Shown piece by piece: positions 17,439-26,850 of a DNA stretch of 60,664 nt (the stretch's first letter is position 1; every line of letters begins with the position of its first letter). Under the pieces are notes generated by a model. The model worked only from the letters and a program-made list of their open reading frames with translations. It was not told where the DNA came from and made no database searches. Origin of the DNA: an uncultured Clostridia bacterium (GTDB lineage: Bacteria; Bacillota; Clostridia; TANB77; CAG-465); contig CAKPOO010000009.1 of NCBI GenBank assembly GCA_934169925.1, positions 1 through 60,664 on the forward strand, in the 5' to 3' direction. Made by a program: the position numbers and the translations under genes.

Positions 17439-19031
17439 CTATTTTTTATACACTAATTTATAAATTTTGTTCCCCATTGGTAATTGTTTAATTTCATTTT
17501 CATTTAAAATTTTCATTTTTAACACTAAAAATGCATATGAAATTACAGCAACAAGCATTGAAACTAAAGTTGAAATTGAATTTTTCATACCAATTACAGA
17601 CATTATATTATATGCAAATATTGTTATAATCCCCATTCCAATACTTGCTATTAAAACTTTTCCAAAAATACCTTTTAAATTTGGTTTTTGTTTTAATGTT
17701 TTAAATAAAATTATAAATGATGTTGTAAATGCAACAATATTATATACAACTGTTGATATAGCTGGTATTATTTCTCCATATTTTGGAACTAAAGTAACAT
17801 TTAAAATGTATTTTACAACAGCACCTAATGCAAGACATGCACCAGGAACATATACCTTTCCTAAACCTTGAAGTGAACCATATAAAGTTTGTGAAATAAC
17901 TGAAAATATTATTCCCCAACATTGAATTTGTAATAATGGTGCTCCCGCAGATGCATTAGGAAATATTAATAAAAATATTGGTGTTGCAAGCACAAACATC
18001 CCAACTGCACAAGGAAATGCTATAATTGAAGATACTTTTAATGAATAATTTATTTTATCAACAGCTTCTTTTTTCTTTCCTTTTGCAATTGCAGAAGATA
18101 TAAATGGAACTAAAGCAACTGAAAAAGCAACATTTAATGAAAGTGGAACTGAATATAAAATATCAACTTTACCTAAAATTATTCCAAACTTTTCATTTGC
18201 AGTTTGAATATCATATCCAAACTTTTGAAGTCCATCCATAACTGAAACTAAATCTATAACACCTGATAAAGCAACAACAACACTTCCAAAAGAAATTGGA
18301 ATTGCATAAGTGATTAATTTTTTTGCAATTTTTTTAAAACTATCTTGACCAAAATCCCTTGCTTCATTTACTTCAACTTTTATATCTTTTCTATTTTTCC
18401 TATAATATATAAGCAAATATAAAAATGCACTAGAAGCTGCAACTGTTGTAGCAAGAGTTGATCCTGCTGCCATTATTTGTGGAGTTGATCCAATTAAAAG
18501 TACTACAAATAATATTGAAAATACGCTATTTACCACTTGCTCAATAATTTGTGCTTTACTATATTCTGTCATATTTTGCATTCCAACAAAATATCCTCTT
18601 AAAACTGCAGACATTGATACAAAAATTATTGCTGGTGCAAGTGACATTAAAGTATATTTAACACCTGGATTTTTAAGAATATTATTTGCTATAAATCCTG
18701 CTCCAAAGAAAAGACCAAGTGCAAAAATTACACCTATTAAACTAAACACTACAAGTGCTGTTTTAAATATTTTATGTGCTCCTTTTTTATCTCCAACTGC
18801 AATTTTTTCAGAAACTAATTTTGAAATTGTATTAGGAATTCCTGTTGTTGCAATTGCCAGTAATAATGAATATACCTGATATCCAGAACCATAATAACTA
18901 TTTCCCTCATCACCAAATTGTGGGAAATTTGTAAGTACTACTCTATATACAAATCCAAATATTTTTATCAATACTTGAGACATCATAATTATTAGTACAC
19001 CATTCATAAAACTTTGCTTTTTTACCGCCAA
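17439..19031 (-). CDS. SpoVB/MurJ-like lipid flippase (MOP superfamily)
   Basis: A 530-residue polytopic membrane protein with about 14 hydrophobic segments. The N-terminus has GVLIIMMSQVLIKIFGFVYRVVLTNF, the usual opening of SpoVB/YabM/YtgP proteins, and AATTGIPNTISKLVSE follows. These proteins move lipid-linked sugar precursors such as lipid II across the membrane, during growth or spore cortex synthesis. I choose the TTG at 19031 because a GAGGTG site lies 6 nt upstream; a GTG at 19040 is too close to that site. Which polyprenyl substrate it moves cannot be read from sequence. Confidence 0.88.
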   Translation of the reverse strand: MAVKKQSFMNGVLIIMMSQVLIKIFGFVYRVVLTNFPQFGDEGNSYYGSGYQVYSLLLAIATTGIPNTISKLVSEKIAVGDKKGAHKIFKTALVVFSLIGVIFALGLFFGAGFIANNILKNPGVKYTLMSLAPAIIFVSMSAVLRGYFVGMQNMTEYSKAQIIEQVVNSVFSILFVVLLIGSTPQIMAAGSTLATTVAASSAFLYLLIYYRKNRKDIKVEVNEARDFGQDSFKKIAKKLITYAIPISFGSVVVALSGVIDLVSVMDGLQKFGYDIQTANEKFGIILGKVDILYSVPLSLNVAFSVALVPFISSAIAKGKKKEAVDKINYSLKVSSIIAFPCAVGMFVLATPIFLLIFPNASAGAPLLQIQCWGIIFSVISQTLYGSLQGLGKVYVPGACLALGAVVKYILNVTLVPKYGEIIPAISTVVYNIVAFTTSFIILFKTLKQKPNLKGIFGKVLIASIGMGIITIFAYNIMSVIGMKNSISTLVSMLVAVISYAFLVLKMKILNENEIKQLPMGNKIYKLVYKK

Positions 19032-19132
19032 AATATACACCTCTTTATTATATACTAAATTTTATTTGTTATTATACCATATAAAAAAATAAATTTAAAC
19101 AATAAAAATATAAAAAAGGTAAAAAGAAAAAA

Positions 19133-19156
19133 GATGAACTATCAAATTAGTTCATC
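19133..19156 (-). terminator. Terminator of the pspA-GIDE operon
   Basis: GATGAACTA/TAGTTCATC hairpin with a 6-nt loop, followed by a long U-rich tail on the minus strand. Confidence 0.75.
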
Positions 19157-19164
19157 CTTATATA

Positions 19165-19959
19165 CTACATGAAACATTTAACAAGAAGATATACACCAAC
19201 TGCAATTGTTATAACTCCTGCAATTAAAGCAATCCTTGCATTTTGATTTGATTTATTTATAAAATCTTCTTCTGATTTTGTTGTAACAACAAATGGTTTC
19301 TTAGAATCTCTTGGTTTTCCTATATGTATAGTATTTCCAACTTTAAAAGCTTCACCTAAAACATATAAATTTTGGTTTGCACTTATTGTTTTTTCTACCA
19401 TTTTAAAGCCTATTGTTTCAGCTCCATAACGATTTATTGATATTGAATTGAAAAATCTATAATTATTTACATTTGATTTTGGTTCAAATCTATCAAAAGT
19501 TTTTGGAATATCTAAATTACATCCTGTTGCATTAAGCTCTATATCAATACTATCATCTGAACTTCCATCTTTTATGCTAATTTCTTGACTGCTTTTTTCT
19601 GTTGAAATTTCCTCTTCCCTTTTATCAATTCTTGTTTCTCTATTTCCATTGCTATCTGTATATTCTTTTTTCTCTTCTATTACTTGTGATACGGTTGCTT
19701 CACAATATGCAACACTTCTGTTAGAAAATGGTGTTTCAACTAAATTATCAGAAACAATGTTACCTTTTAATTCAACATACTCTCTGTACTCATTTCCAAG
19801 TCCATTTGAGTCCATTTGATCAAACATATCTTTTAAATCGGAAATAGATTTTGTTTGCATAAATTTCATTTCTCTTGCTGTATCCTGTGCTTTTGTTCTA
19901 ACATAAAATATTAAGGCAAGACCTGCAATAATAAAAAGAATTGCAAAAAAAATATTCAT
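19165..19959 (-). CDS. GIDE-domain membrane protein
   Basis: A 264-residue protein with an N-terminal membrane helix (FFAILFIIAGLALIFYV), a soluble middle domain and a C-terminal helix (ARIALIAGVITIAVGVYLLVKCF). The middle has YVELKGNIVSDNLVETPFSNRSVAYCEATVSQ, then a charged loop, then VYLLGEAF-like NLYVLGEAFKVGNTIHIG. This pattern matches the GIDE domain found between the membrane helices of the mitochondrial E3 ligase MUL1 and in bacterial homologues. No RING finger is present. It is the last gene of an operon with PspA, so a membrane-stress role is likely by context only. Confidence 0.75.
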   Translation of the reverse strand: MNIFFAILFIIAGLALIFYVRTKAQDTAREMKFMQTKSISDLKDMFDQMDSNGLGNEYREYVELKGNIVSDNLVETPFSNRSVAYCEATVSQVIEEKKEYTDSNGNRETRIDKREEEISTEKSSQEISIKDGSSDDSIDIELNATGCNLDIPKTFDRFEPKSNVNNYRFFNSISINRYGAETIGFKMVEKTISANQNLYVLGEAFKVGNTIHIGKPRDSKKPFVVTTKSEEDFINKSNQNARIALIAGVITIAVGVYLLVKCFM

Positions 19960-19976
19960 TAAAGCTTCCTCCTATA

Positions 19977-20642
19977 CTACTTACCCATTTCTTTTTTTAA
20001 TTTTTCTAATTCAGCATCTATACTACTTTCTTTTTCCATTTTTGCAAATGGATCTGATTCATCCTCTACAACTCCAGATACTTCTGCAAAAGCATCAGCT
20101 TGTGATTCTTTTTGTTCAATTTTCTTTTCCATCTTATCCATTTTTGCAAATGCACTCTTACTATCCATATTACCTAAAGCTTTAGACATTTGTGCCTTTG
20201 CATCAGCCATTTGACTTCTAGCTACTAACATAGCTTGTTTACTTCTAGCTTCTTCTAATTTTTGTTTTAAGATATCTACTTGATTTTTAATTTCATTTAC
20301 TTGTTTTTCCATAGAAGCTACCATTTCTTCATATTGAGTAGCCATTTTATCTTGATTTACTTTATTTTCTAAAGCTTGTCTTGCTAAATCTTCATTACCT
20401 TGTTCTAAACATTTTTTTGCTTTTTCTTGCCAATTTTCAGATTGAGCTTTTGCATCTGCTAATTGTTTTTTTACTTGATTTAAGCTTCCCATTGCTATTC
20501 CTAAACTTTGCGTAGATTTACTTAATTGATCCTCCATATCTATAATTATTTGTTTTACCATTTTTTCTGGATTTTCTGCTTTGTCAATCAAATCATTTAT
20601 ATTTGATCTTATTAAATCACTAACTCTTTCAAATATTGCCAT
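19977..20642 (-). CDS. pspA: PspA/IM30 (ESCRT-III-like) membrane-maintenance protein
   Basis: A 221-residue, almost entirely alpha-helical protein. It starts with the amphipathic helix MAIFERVSDLIRSNINDLID and the family signature AENPEKMVKQIIIDMEDQL. A long coiled coil follows (residues ~25-170) with LARQALENKVNQ, and an acidic tail. PspA proteins bind stressed membranes and form ESCRT-III-like rods that repair or protect the bilayer. It has an aggag site and sits between a small membrane protein and a GIDE-domain protein in one operon. Confidence 0.95.
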   Translation of the reverse strand: MAIFERVSDLIRSNINDLIDKAENPEKMVKQIIIDMEDQLSKSTQSLGIAMGSLNQVKKQLADAKAQSENWQEKAKKCLEQGNEDLARQALENKVNQDKMATQYEEMVASMEKQVNEIKNQVDILKQKLEEARSKQAMLVARSQMADAKAQMSKALGNMDSKSAFAKMDKMEKKIEQKESQADAFAEVSGVVEDESDPFAKMEKESSIDAELEKLKKEMGK

Positions 20643-20662
20643 TTTAAACTCCTCCTAATAAA

Positions 20663-21100
20663 TTACTTTTTCTTGAATAATGTTTTTAATAATAAACCTG
20701 CACCAGCTGCAGCCATACCTACTATTAAAATATATTCATACATTGATGTTGTTACAAAGTATATTCTTATACTCATAATAATTGTAACGACTATAAATAT
20801 AACACCTAAAGTTATAATTATTTTAGGTACTATAGATTTTGGATTACAGAAATACCATATTATTCCTATAATTAATGGAACTGTAACAAGTCCTGATGAT
20901 AAATTAAATCCACCAAAACCCCAAGTATAAAAACTACTACTTACCATTACTCTTTTACTTAGTAAAAATAGTCCTACACCTAAAAGAATAACTCCTAAAA
21001 AGAATTCTAATAATTCATTTCTACCACTATCTTTTTCTTGTTTTGGTACCTTTAAATTATTTATTTCGTCTTTTATAGACTTATCTTCTTTATCAGCCAT
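20663..21100 (-). CDS. Small polytopic membrane protein in the pspA operon
   Basis: A 145-residue protein with a charged cytoplasmic N-terminus (~28 residues, Lys/Glu/Asp-rich) and four hydrophobic segments: LLEFFLGVILLGVGLFLL, LVTVPLIIGIIWYF, IIITLGVIFIVVTIIM and EYILIVGMAAAGAGLLL. I do not assign a family. It is the first gene of the pspA operon, behind a good promoter and an aggaggtag ribosome site. It could act as a membrane sensor or anchor for PspA, which is inference from position. Confidence 0.6.
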   Translation of the reverse strand: MADKEDKSIKDEINNLKVPKQEKDSGRNELLEFFLGVILLGVGLFLLSKRVMVSSSFYTWGFGGFNLSSGLVTVPLIIGIIWYFCNPKSIVPKIIITLGVIFIVVTIIMSIRIYFVTTSMYEYILIVGMAAAGAGLLLKTLFKKK

Positions 21101-21126
21101 GTCTACCTCCTTTTGATCACAAATTA

Positions 21127-21155
21127 ATTATAGCATTACGATATTTTTTTGTAAA
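21127..21155 (-). promoter_or_regulatory. Promoter of the pspA operon
   Basis: TTTACA, 17 bp ending TGC, TATAAT on the minus strand. No extra operator-like repeat is visible near it. Confidence 0.75.
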
Positions 21156-21231
21156 TAGAAATTAAAAATTTGCATATTTTAATTAAATAAAAAAAGCATT
21201 AAAAATTTTTACATTTTTAACACTTACTACA

Positions 21232-21882
21232 TTATTTTTTTATATATCCTCTACTAACTATTGCATAAGCTACTTCTTTTGCCATCTTTTTTAAATCTCT
21301 CCAATCTTGAGAGTCATTTATAATCTCACCGATATTTACTTGTTCCATTCTTACATTTAAGTTATATAGATCAATTAAAATACCTACATCAACTCCATAA
21401 TCTTTTTCTAGTTCTATTTTTTTAAATATATCAGTTTTACAAGCAATAATTCCACTTAATGGTTGCTCAAAAAGACCTAGCTTTGGATAAGTTAATTCAA
21501 GTAATGGTTTTGCAACAAGTTCAGTTACTCTTCCAGCATCTCTTTTAAATGTAGCTTTAACAAAATCAGCTCTATCATTTAATATTGGTTCTACCATTTT
21601 ATCAATAAAATTACTCTCATAATTACAAATATCTGCATCAATTAATACTAAAATTTCTCCTGTTATATTTTTCTCCCCTGTTTCAATTGCATATCCTTTT
21701 CCTTGAGATTTGCAAAAAACTGTTTTTATGCCACACTTTTTACATATATTTGCTGTATTATCAACTGAATTATTATCTACTACTAAGATTTCATTAACTA
21801 TTTTATTTTTTCTTACTACATCTAATACTTTTTCTATATGTTTTTCTTCATTGTATGCGGGAATTATTACGCTTACGTTCAT
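21232..21882 (-). CDS. Family 2/81 glycosyltransferase, GpgS-like
   Basis: A 216-residue nucleotide-sugar transferase. It opens with VSVIIPAYNEEKHIEKVL, then LVVDNNSVDNT and LIDADI, the DxD-type metal/UDP site. The segment ADFVKATFKRDAGRVTELVAKPLLEL and then QPLSGIIACKTDIF closely follows the pattern of glucosyl-3-phosphoglycerate synthases. Glucosylglycerate synthesis is therefore a candidate role, but no phosphatase partner is seen nearby, so another small glycosyl acceptor remains possible. It has an aaggag site and is divergent from a GT4 gene. Confidence 0.78.
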   Translation of the reverse strand: MNVSVIIPAYNEEKHIEKVLDVVRKNKIVNEILVVDNNSVDNTANICKKCGIKTVFCKSQGKGYAIETGEKNITGEILVLIDADICNYESNFIDKMVEPILNDRADFVKATFKRDAGRVTELVAKPLLELTYPKLGLFEQPLSGIIACKTDIFKKIELEKDYGVDVGILIDLYNLNVRMEQVNIGEIINDSQDWRDLKKMAKEVAYAIVSRGYIKK

Positions 21883-21956
21883 ATTATTGCTCCTTAATTT
21901 TACATAAAAATATTATATCTTATATTTTGATTTTTTTCAACTAATTTTTAATATTA

Positions 21957-21985
21957 TGGACAAAATCCTACATTTATATTATAAT
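21957..21985 (+). promoter_or_regulatory. Promoter of the GT4 gene with very short leader
   Basis: TGGACA, 17 bp, TATAAT. The predicted +1 is the first G of GGTGAT, and the ATG is 9 nt further on. Confidence 0.75.
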
Positions 21986-22000
21986 CTTTATGGTGATAAA

Positions 22001-22990
22001 ATGAAAAAAATAGTTTTTTATAACAAAACTTTAATTAGTGGTGGTATTGAAAAGTGTATAGAAAATTTATCAAAAGCTCTATATAAAGATTATGAACTTG
22101 AAGTATGCTATATTGATGATAGTATACTAGATCAAAATATTGTAAACATTATAAAACAGTATGCAAAAGTAACTAAAATTGAAGATGATACTCTAATACA
22201 TTGTGATATATGTGTTTGGTCTTATTTATATTTTGATTATACATATTTAAAAGAAAGAATTATTGCAAAAAATTATCTTTGCTGGATTCACAGTATGCCA
22301 AGAATTTTACCTGATTGTCTACTTGATAATAAAGAGTTTGTAAATGATTGTAAGGAATTTATATGTGTTAGTGAAGCTGTTAGACATCATTTAGATATAG
22401 ATAATCCAGGTATTGTTATTCATAATTTTATAAATGATAATATTAATGAACTAGCAAATCTAGAAAATCCTTTAAAAGATATTAAAAACGATACATTAAA
22501 ACTTGTAGTAGTATCAAGACTTAGTAGTGGTAAGGGCTTTGATAGACTTTTAAAACTTGTAAACTCACTTGAAAATAAAAAAGTAAATTACATTTTAAAT
22601 ATTGTAGGTAAAGGTAGAAAAAAAGAATTAATAATAAGATCATGGTTTGAAAAATATGATAAAGTAAAATTTATTGGATATTTAGATAACCCTTATGCAT
22701 ATGTAAAAAATAGTGACTATCTTGTTCAATTAAGTGATGATGAAAGTTGGTGTAACAGTATAACTGAAGCAAAAGCACTTTTAGTACCAGTTGTTGTTAC
22801 AAACTTTGAAAGCTCAAAAGAGCAAATAACAGATAAAGAAAATGGAATTGTTGTTGATTTAAATGAAAATAACTATGATTTAGTCGTAGATAAAATGGTT
22901 ACATTAAAGAATACTTTAAAAGAAAATATTTCTACATTTAAATATAAAAATGAAATTGATAAATGGATAGAATTATTTAACAAATATTAA
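22001..22990 (+). CDS. Family 4 glycosyltransferase
   Basis: A 329-residue GT-B fold enzyme. The N-terminal acceptor-side domain has FYNKTLISGGIEKCIENL. The C-terminal domain has VVVSRLSSGKGFDRLLKL, NIVGKGRKKELI, VKFIGYLDNPY and the donor-binding ESWCNSITEAKALLVPVV. It should transfer a sugar from a nucleotide donor with retention, probably for cell-surface glycans. The start is the ATG at 22001 next to GGTGAT; an in-frame upstream ATG lies ahead of the promoter. It is followed by a strong bidirectional terminator. Confidence 0.9.
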   Translation: MKKIVFYNKTLISGGIEKCIENLSKALYKDYELEVCYIDDSILDQNIVNIIKQYAKVTKIEDDTLIHCDICVWSYLYFDYTYLKERIIAKNYLCWIHSMPRILPDCLLDNKEFVNDCKEFICVSEAVRHHLDIDNPGIVIHNFINDNINELANLENPLKDIKNDTLKLVVVSRLSSGKGFDRLLKLVNSLENKKVNYILNIVGKGRKKELIIRSWFEKYDKVKFIGYLDNPYAYVKNSDYLVQLSDDESWCNSITEAKALLVPVVVTNFESSKEQITDKENGIVVDLNENNYDLVVDKMVTLKNTLKENISTFKYKNEIDKWIELFNKY

Positions 22991-23000
22991 TAAATAATAA

Positions 23001-23030
23001 TAGAAGCACAGTTTAAAAACTGTGCTTCTA
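23001..23030. terminator. Bidirectional terminator between GT4 gene and pheT
   Basis: A perfect 14-bp stem (TAGAAGCACAGTTT and complement) with a very small loop lies between converging genes. Confidence 0.88.
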
Positions 23031-23031
23031 T

Positions 23032-25416
23032 TTATGCCATAGGAATTGTCATATCATTTTCTTGTAATTTATTTATTAATTTTTCTCTTTCTAAGTCAAT
23101 TTCTTCTTTTGATAAAGTTTTATCATTTGCTCCTATGTTAAATCTTATAGTAATATTTTTCTTTCCTGCTAATTTTTCTAAATTTGTATATACATCTACT
23201 AATTCATAAGATATTAAATATTCAAGATTTGCACTCTTTATAACATTTTCTATATCTTTATATGTTACATCACTTGAAACTATAATAGAAAAGTCAAATT
23301 TTACTGTTTGATATTTAGTAGGTTCTTTATACACTTTTTTAATTTCTGCTGCATTTACAATTTTTTCTATGTCAAGTTCACAAATAACAATATTTGTTTT
23401 AGCATTTATTTTATCTTTTACTTTTGGATTTACAACTGATATATATCCTAAAGTTTGATTATCACTTTTTATTTCAAAACAATTTACAGGATGTATAAAG
23501 TTATAATCATAATGAGTATTATTTGTAAATTCTAAATTGATATTTTTATTTACTTTAAATATTGATAAGACAGCTTTTTTTGCTTCAAAAACAAGTTCCT
23601 TATCGCTCATTTTATTATCAGCCATAGCAAAACCTAATTTTTTATTTTCTTTACAATTTGAACCATCCATTTTATAATCAAAAGTTCTACCAATTTCAAA
23701 AACTTTACAAGATTGATAATATCTTAAGTTTTTATATACTGCATAAAGCATAGTTGGAGCCATAGTTTCTCTTAAAGTACTGTCTTTTTTATTTAAGCCA
23801 TTTACAATTTTTAGATTATCTTTTACTTCTATTCCAAGTTCTTTATTTAACATTGTATCATACCAAACGTAACTATGAATCTCTGACATTTTAAACTTTG
23901 TAGCAAGCAATTCTTTTATACTATATTCTAAAACTCTTTCTTCATCTTCTGGTACAGGAACTATTGGTGCATAATTTGTTATTGGTTCTATATTATCATA
24001 TCCATGAATTCTTGCAATTTCTTCAATGATATCAGCTTTTTGTGTAACATCTTTTGTTGCTCTAAAGCTTGGTACGTCAATTTGTATATTTTCACCATCT
24101 ACTGTTAAACCATATTCAAGACGTGTAAGTACTGATGTAACCTCTTCCATAGGAAGTTTTATTCCTATTAATCTATCTATATATGATTTAGTTATATCAA
24201 TTGTTATATGTGGATATTGTTTTAAATACACATCTGTAAATGAAGATGTAACTTTTACATTGCTATCTTCTTCTTTTAATACAGTTATAAACCTTGCTAT
24301 TGCAATTTTTGTAAGTTCTGGATCTAATGTTTTTTCATAACGTGTTGCAGCATCAGTTCTTAATGCTAGTTTATTTGCTGTTTTTCTAACAAGTACACCA
24401 TCAAAATTTGCTGATTCTAAGAATAATGATGTTGTATCATCAAAAATTTGTGTATTTTCTCCACCCATAACTCCAGCTATTGCTACAGGTACATTTTTGT
24501 TCCAAATCATCAAAGAATCTTTTTCTAAATTTCTTTCATTTCCATCTAAAGTTTTAAATTTAGTATCTTCTTTTAATCTTTTTACTTCAACACTATCAAC
24601 ATATCTTTTATCAAAAGCATGCATTGGTTGGCCAAGTTCAAGCATAATATAGTTTGTCATATCAGCAAGTAAATTAATACTTCTTAAGCCACAATAATAC
24701 AATCTTGTACGCATTTTATATGAAGATGTTTTCTTTAATACATTTTCAATAGTAATTGCTGAATATCTTAAACAATCATCTTTATTTTCAACTTTTACAT
24801 CTAATTTTGAAAGATCATTGTATAAACTTAAATCTTCTACTTCTAAAGGTTTTAACTTCCTATTTGTAATTGCAGCTATTTCTCTTGCAATTCCATAATG
24901 TCCCCATAAATCTGGTCTATTTGTTAATGATTTATTATCTACTTCATAAATAATATCTTCAAGTGGAATTATATCTTTAATATTAGTCCCAACTTCATAG
25001 CAATCATCTAAAATCATAATACCTGAATGATCATCACTAAATCCTAATTCTTTTTCAGATAAACAAATACCATTACTTTCAAGACCTGCTAAGCTAGATT
25101 TTTTAACTTCCATACCTTGAACAGTACTGCCAAAAGGTGCAAAAGCAATTTTTATTCCCTCTTTTACATTTTTAGCACCACAGATACTTTGAATTTTCTC
25201 TTTTCCTATATCAACTATTACTTTATGAAGTTTAGATGAGTTTTCAACATCTTCAACAGATAATACTTTACCAACTACAACACCATTTGTATCAAATCCA
25301 CGTTTAATAATTCCTTCAACTTCTGCAGTTGACATTGTAAATTTATATATTAATTTTTCTATATCTATACCATCTAGATTAACAAAATCTTTTATCCAAT
25401 TAATTGATATGTACAT
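23032..25416 (-). CDS. pheT: Phenylalanyl-tRNA synthetase beta subunit
   Basis: A 794-residue subunit of the alpha2-beta2 enzyme. It starts MYISINWIKDFVNL, has the tRNA-binding EMAP-like domain (residues ~40-150), then the B3/B4 editing domain with NKSLTNRPDLWGHYGIAREIAAIT. The B5 and catalytic-like domains and a C-terminal ferredoxin-like anticodon-binding domain (YKEPTKYQTVKFDFSIIV) follow. It lies 10 bases after pheS, with a ggaggg site, under the same T-box. Confidence 0.98.
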   Translation of the reverse strand: MYISINWIKDFVNLDGIDIEKLIYKFTMSTAEVEGIIKRGFDTNGVVVGKVLSVEDVENSSKLHKVIVDIGKEKIQSICGAKNVKEGIKIAFAPFGSTVQGMEVKKSSLAGLESNGICLSEKELGFSDDHSGIMILDDCYEVGTNIKDIIPLEDIIYEVDNKSLTNRPDLWGHYGIAREIAAITNRKLKPLEVEDLSLYNDLSKLDVKVENKDDCLRYSAITIENVLKKTSSYKMRTRLYYCGLRSINLLADMTNYIMLELGQPMHAFDKRYVDSVEVKRLKEDTKFKTLDGNERNLEKDSLMIWNKNVPVAIAGVMGGENTQIFDDTTSLFLESANFDGVLVRKTANKLALRTDAATRYEKTLDPELTKIAIARFITVLKEEDSNVKVTSSFTDVYLKQYPHITIDITKSYIDRLIGIKLPMEEVTSVLTRLEYGLTVDGENIQIDVPSFRATKDVTQKADIIEEIARIHGYDNIEPITNYAPIVPVPEDEERVLEYSIKELLATKFKMSEIHSYVWYDTMLNKELGIEVKDNLKIVNGLNKKDSTLRETMAPTMLYAVYKNLRYYQSCKVFEIGRTFDYKMDGSNCKENKKLGFAMADNKMSDKELVFEAKKAVLSIFKVNKNINLEFTNNTHYDYNFIHPVNCFEIKSDNQTLGYISVVNPKVKDKINAKTNIVICELDIEKIVNAAEIKKVYKEPTKYQTVKFDFSIIVSSDVTYKDIENVIKSANLEYLISYELVDVYTNLEKLAGKKNITIRFNIGANDKTLSKEEIDLEREKLINKLQENDMTIPMA

Positions 25417-25426
25417 TTTTTCCCTC

Positions 25427-26455
25427 CTATTTTATATCCATTTGTTTTAAAGATCTTAAATCCATAGAATTTAAAACTCTTAAATCATTTATACCATATT
25501 TCATCATTGCAAGTCTTGAAAGTCCAAGTCCAAAAGCAAAACCTGAGTATTCTTCTGGATCAATTCCACCCATTTTTAATACATTTGGATGTATAATTCC
25601 ACATGGGCAAAGTTCAATCCAACCTCCATTTTTACATACTTTACAACCTTTACCTCCACAGTATAAACATTTTATATCTAGTTCAAATCCAGGTTCAACA
25701 AATGGAAAATATCCAGGTCTAAGTCTTACTTCAACATCTTTTTTAAATATTTCAGAAAGCAATGTTTTCATAAAATATATAAGATTTGAGATTGAAACAT
25801 CTTTATCAATCATCATACCTTCCATTTGAAAGAAAGTATTTTCATGAGAAGCATCAAGTTCTTCATTTCTAAAACAACGTCCAGGGAATATAGCTTTAAG
25901 TGGAGCTCCATACTTTTTCATAATTCTATTTTGCGCTGCTGATGTTTGAGTCTTTAGTAATTGACCATTTTCAAGCCAGAAAGTATCTTGCATGTCCCTT
26001 GCTGGATGATATTTTGGAACATTTACAGCTTCAAAATTATTGTACTCAGTTTCTACCTCATTACCATCTTCTACAGTAAATCCCATTGATGTAAAAATTT
26101 CTTCTAGTTCTTTTTGAACTATAGTAATTGGATGTAATGAACCAACCTCATCATCAACAGGTAATGTTATATCAATTTTTTCTTCATTTTTTATTCTTAA
26201 CTCATATTCAAGTTCTTTTACTTCTTCTTTTTTTTCTTCAATTTTTGATTCAATGTCTGATTTTAATTTATTAGCAATCATTGCATATTCTTTTCTTTTT
26301 GATTCTTCAACATTTTTTAGATTTTTAAGAATTTCAACAATTTCACCTTTTTTACCAAGATATTTTACTCTTATTTCTTCAACTGATGCATTTGTTTTAC
26401 ATTCATCTAAATAATTTTTAACATCTTCTTGTATTTTTTTTATTTTTTCTTCCAT
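25427..26455 (-). CDS. pheS: Phenylalanyl-tRNA synthetase alpha subunit
   Basis: A 342-residue class II synthetase subunit. An N-terminal coiled coil (residues ~1-90) contacts tRNA-Phe. The catalytic domain has the class II motif 2 region FPGRCFRNEELDASHENTFFQ and motif 3 SGFAFGLGLSRLAMMKYGI. Cys residues in CLYCGGKGCKVC are extra to the core motifs and could bind zinc; this is seen in some clostridial sequences. The ATG has an aaaggag site. A T-box riboswitch precedes the gene. Confidence 0.98.
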   Translation of the reverse strand: MEEKIKKIQEDVKNYLDECKTNASVEEIRVKYLGKKGEIVEILKNLKNVEESKRKEYAMIANKLKSDIESKIEEKKEEVKELEYELRIKNEEKIDITLPVDDEVGSLHPITIVQKELEEIFTSMGFTVEDGNEVETEYNNFEAVNVPKYHPARDMQDTFWLENGQLLKTQTSAAQNRIMKKYGAPLKAIFPGRCFRNEELDASHENTFFQMEGMMIDKDVSISNLIYFMKTLLSEIFKKDVEVRLRPGYFPFVEPGFELDIKCLYCGGKGCKVCKNGGWIELCPCGIIHPNVLKMGGIDPEEYSGFAFGLGLSRLAMMKYGINDLRVLNSMDLRSLKQMDIK

Positions 26456-26501
26456 ACTTATTCTCCTTTCAAAATAACCAAAAATGTAAAATCAAGTAAA
26501 T

Positions 26502-26765
26502 AAAAAAGTCACCTCATCCTAATCATTAGGACGAAATGACTTTAAATTCCGCGTTACCACCTAAATTCATTTAAAAAATTTTAAATGCTCTCAACTAGCT
26601 ATAACAGGCTTACCTGTCTTTTCCTACTCGTTACCTTTAAGAAAAGAACCTCCAAAGTGAAATTTCAGTAAAGATATATTAGTAAGCTTACAGCCGATGA
26701 CTTACATTCTCTAAAATATATTTTCCTTTACCTACTTTGCTTTATCATAGGTTTTGTATCAATAT
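26502..26765 (-). promoter_or_regulatory. T-box riboswitch (tRNA-Phe) controlling pheST
   Basis: The minus-strand leader has a long stem I whose base is CAAAGT/ACTTTG, an AGAGA-type element, and the T-box core (AGGTGGTAACGCGGAA) at 26547-26562. It ends in a strong terminator at 26502-26540 with a run of U. The specifier region next to the stem I base reads GAAATTTCAC, so UUC (Phe) is the natural specifier. Uncharged tRNA-Phe should pair with the T-box and prevent termination, raising pheST expression. Confidence 0.95.
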
Positions 26766-26771
26766 GTTTGT

Positions 26772-26800
26772 ATTATATCACAAGCATTTTTCATTGTCAA
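26772..26800 (-). promoter_or_regulatory. Perfect consensus promoter of pheST
   Basis: TTGACA, 17 bp, TATAAT on the minus strand, directly ahead of the T-box. It is divergent from the rluA-type promoter. Confidence 0.88.
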
Positions 26801-26811
26801 ATATATAATTA

Positions 26812-26840
26812 TTGCTTTTTATATAAATATTATATATAAT
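26812..26840 (+). promoter_or_regulatory. Promoter giving a nearly leaderless RluA-type mRNA
   Basis: TTGCTT, 17 bp, TATAAT. The predicted +1 lies about 4 nt before the ATG, and no ribosome site is visible. Confidence 0.65.
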
Positions 26841-26850
26841 ATCATATGTT

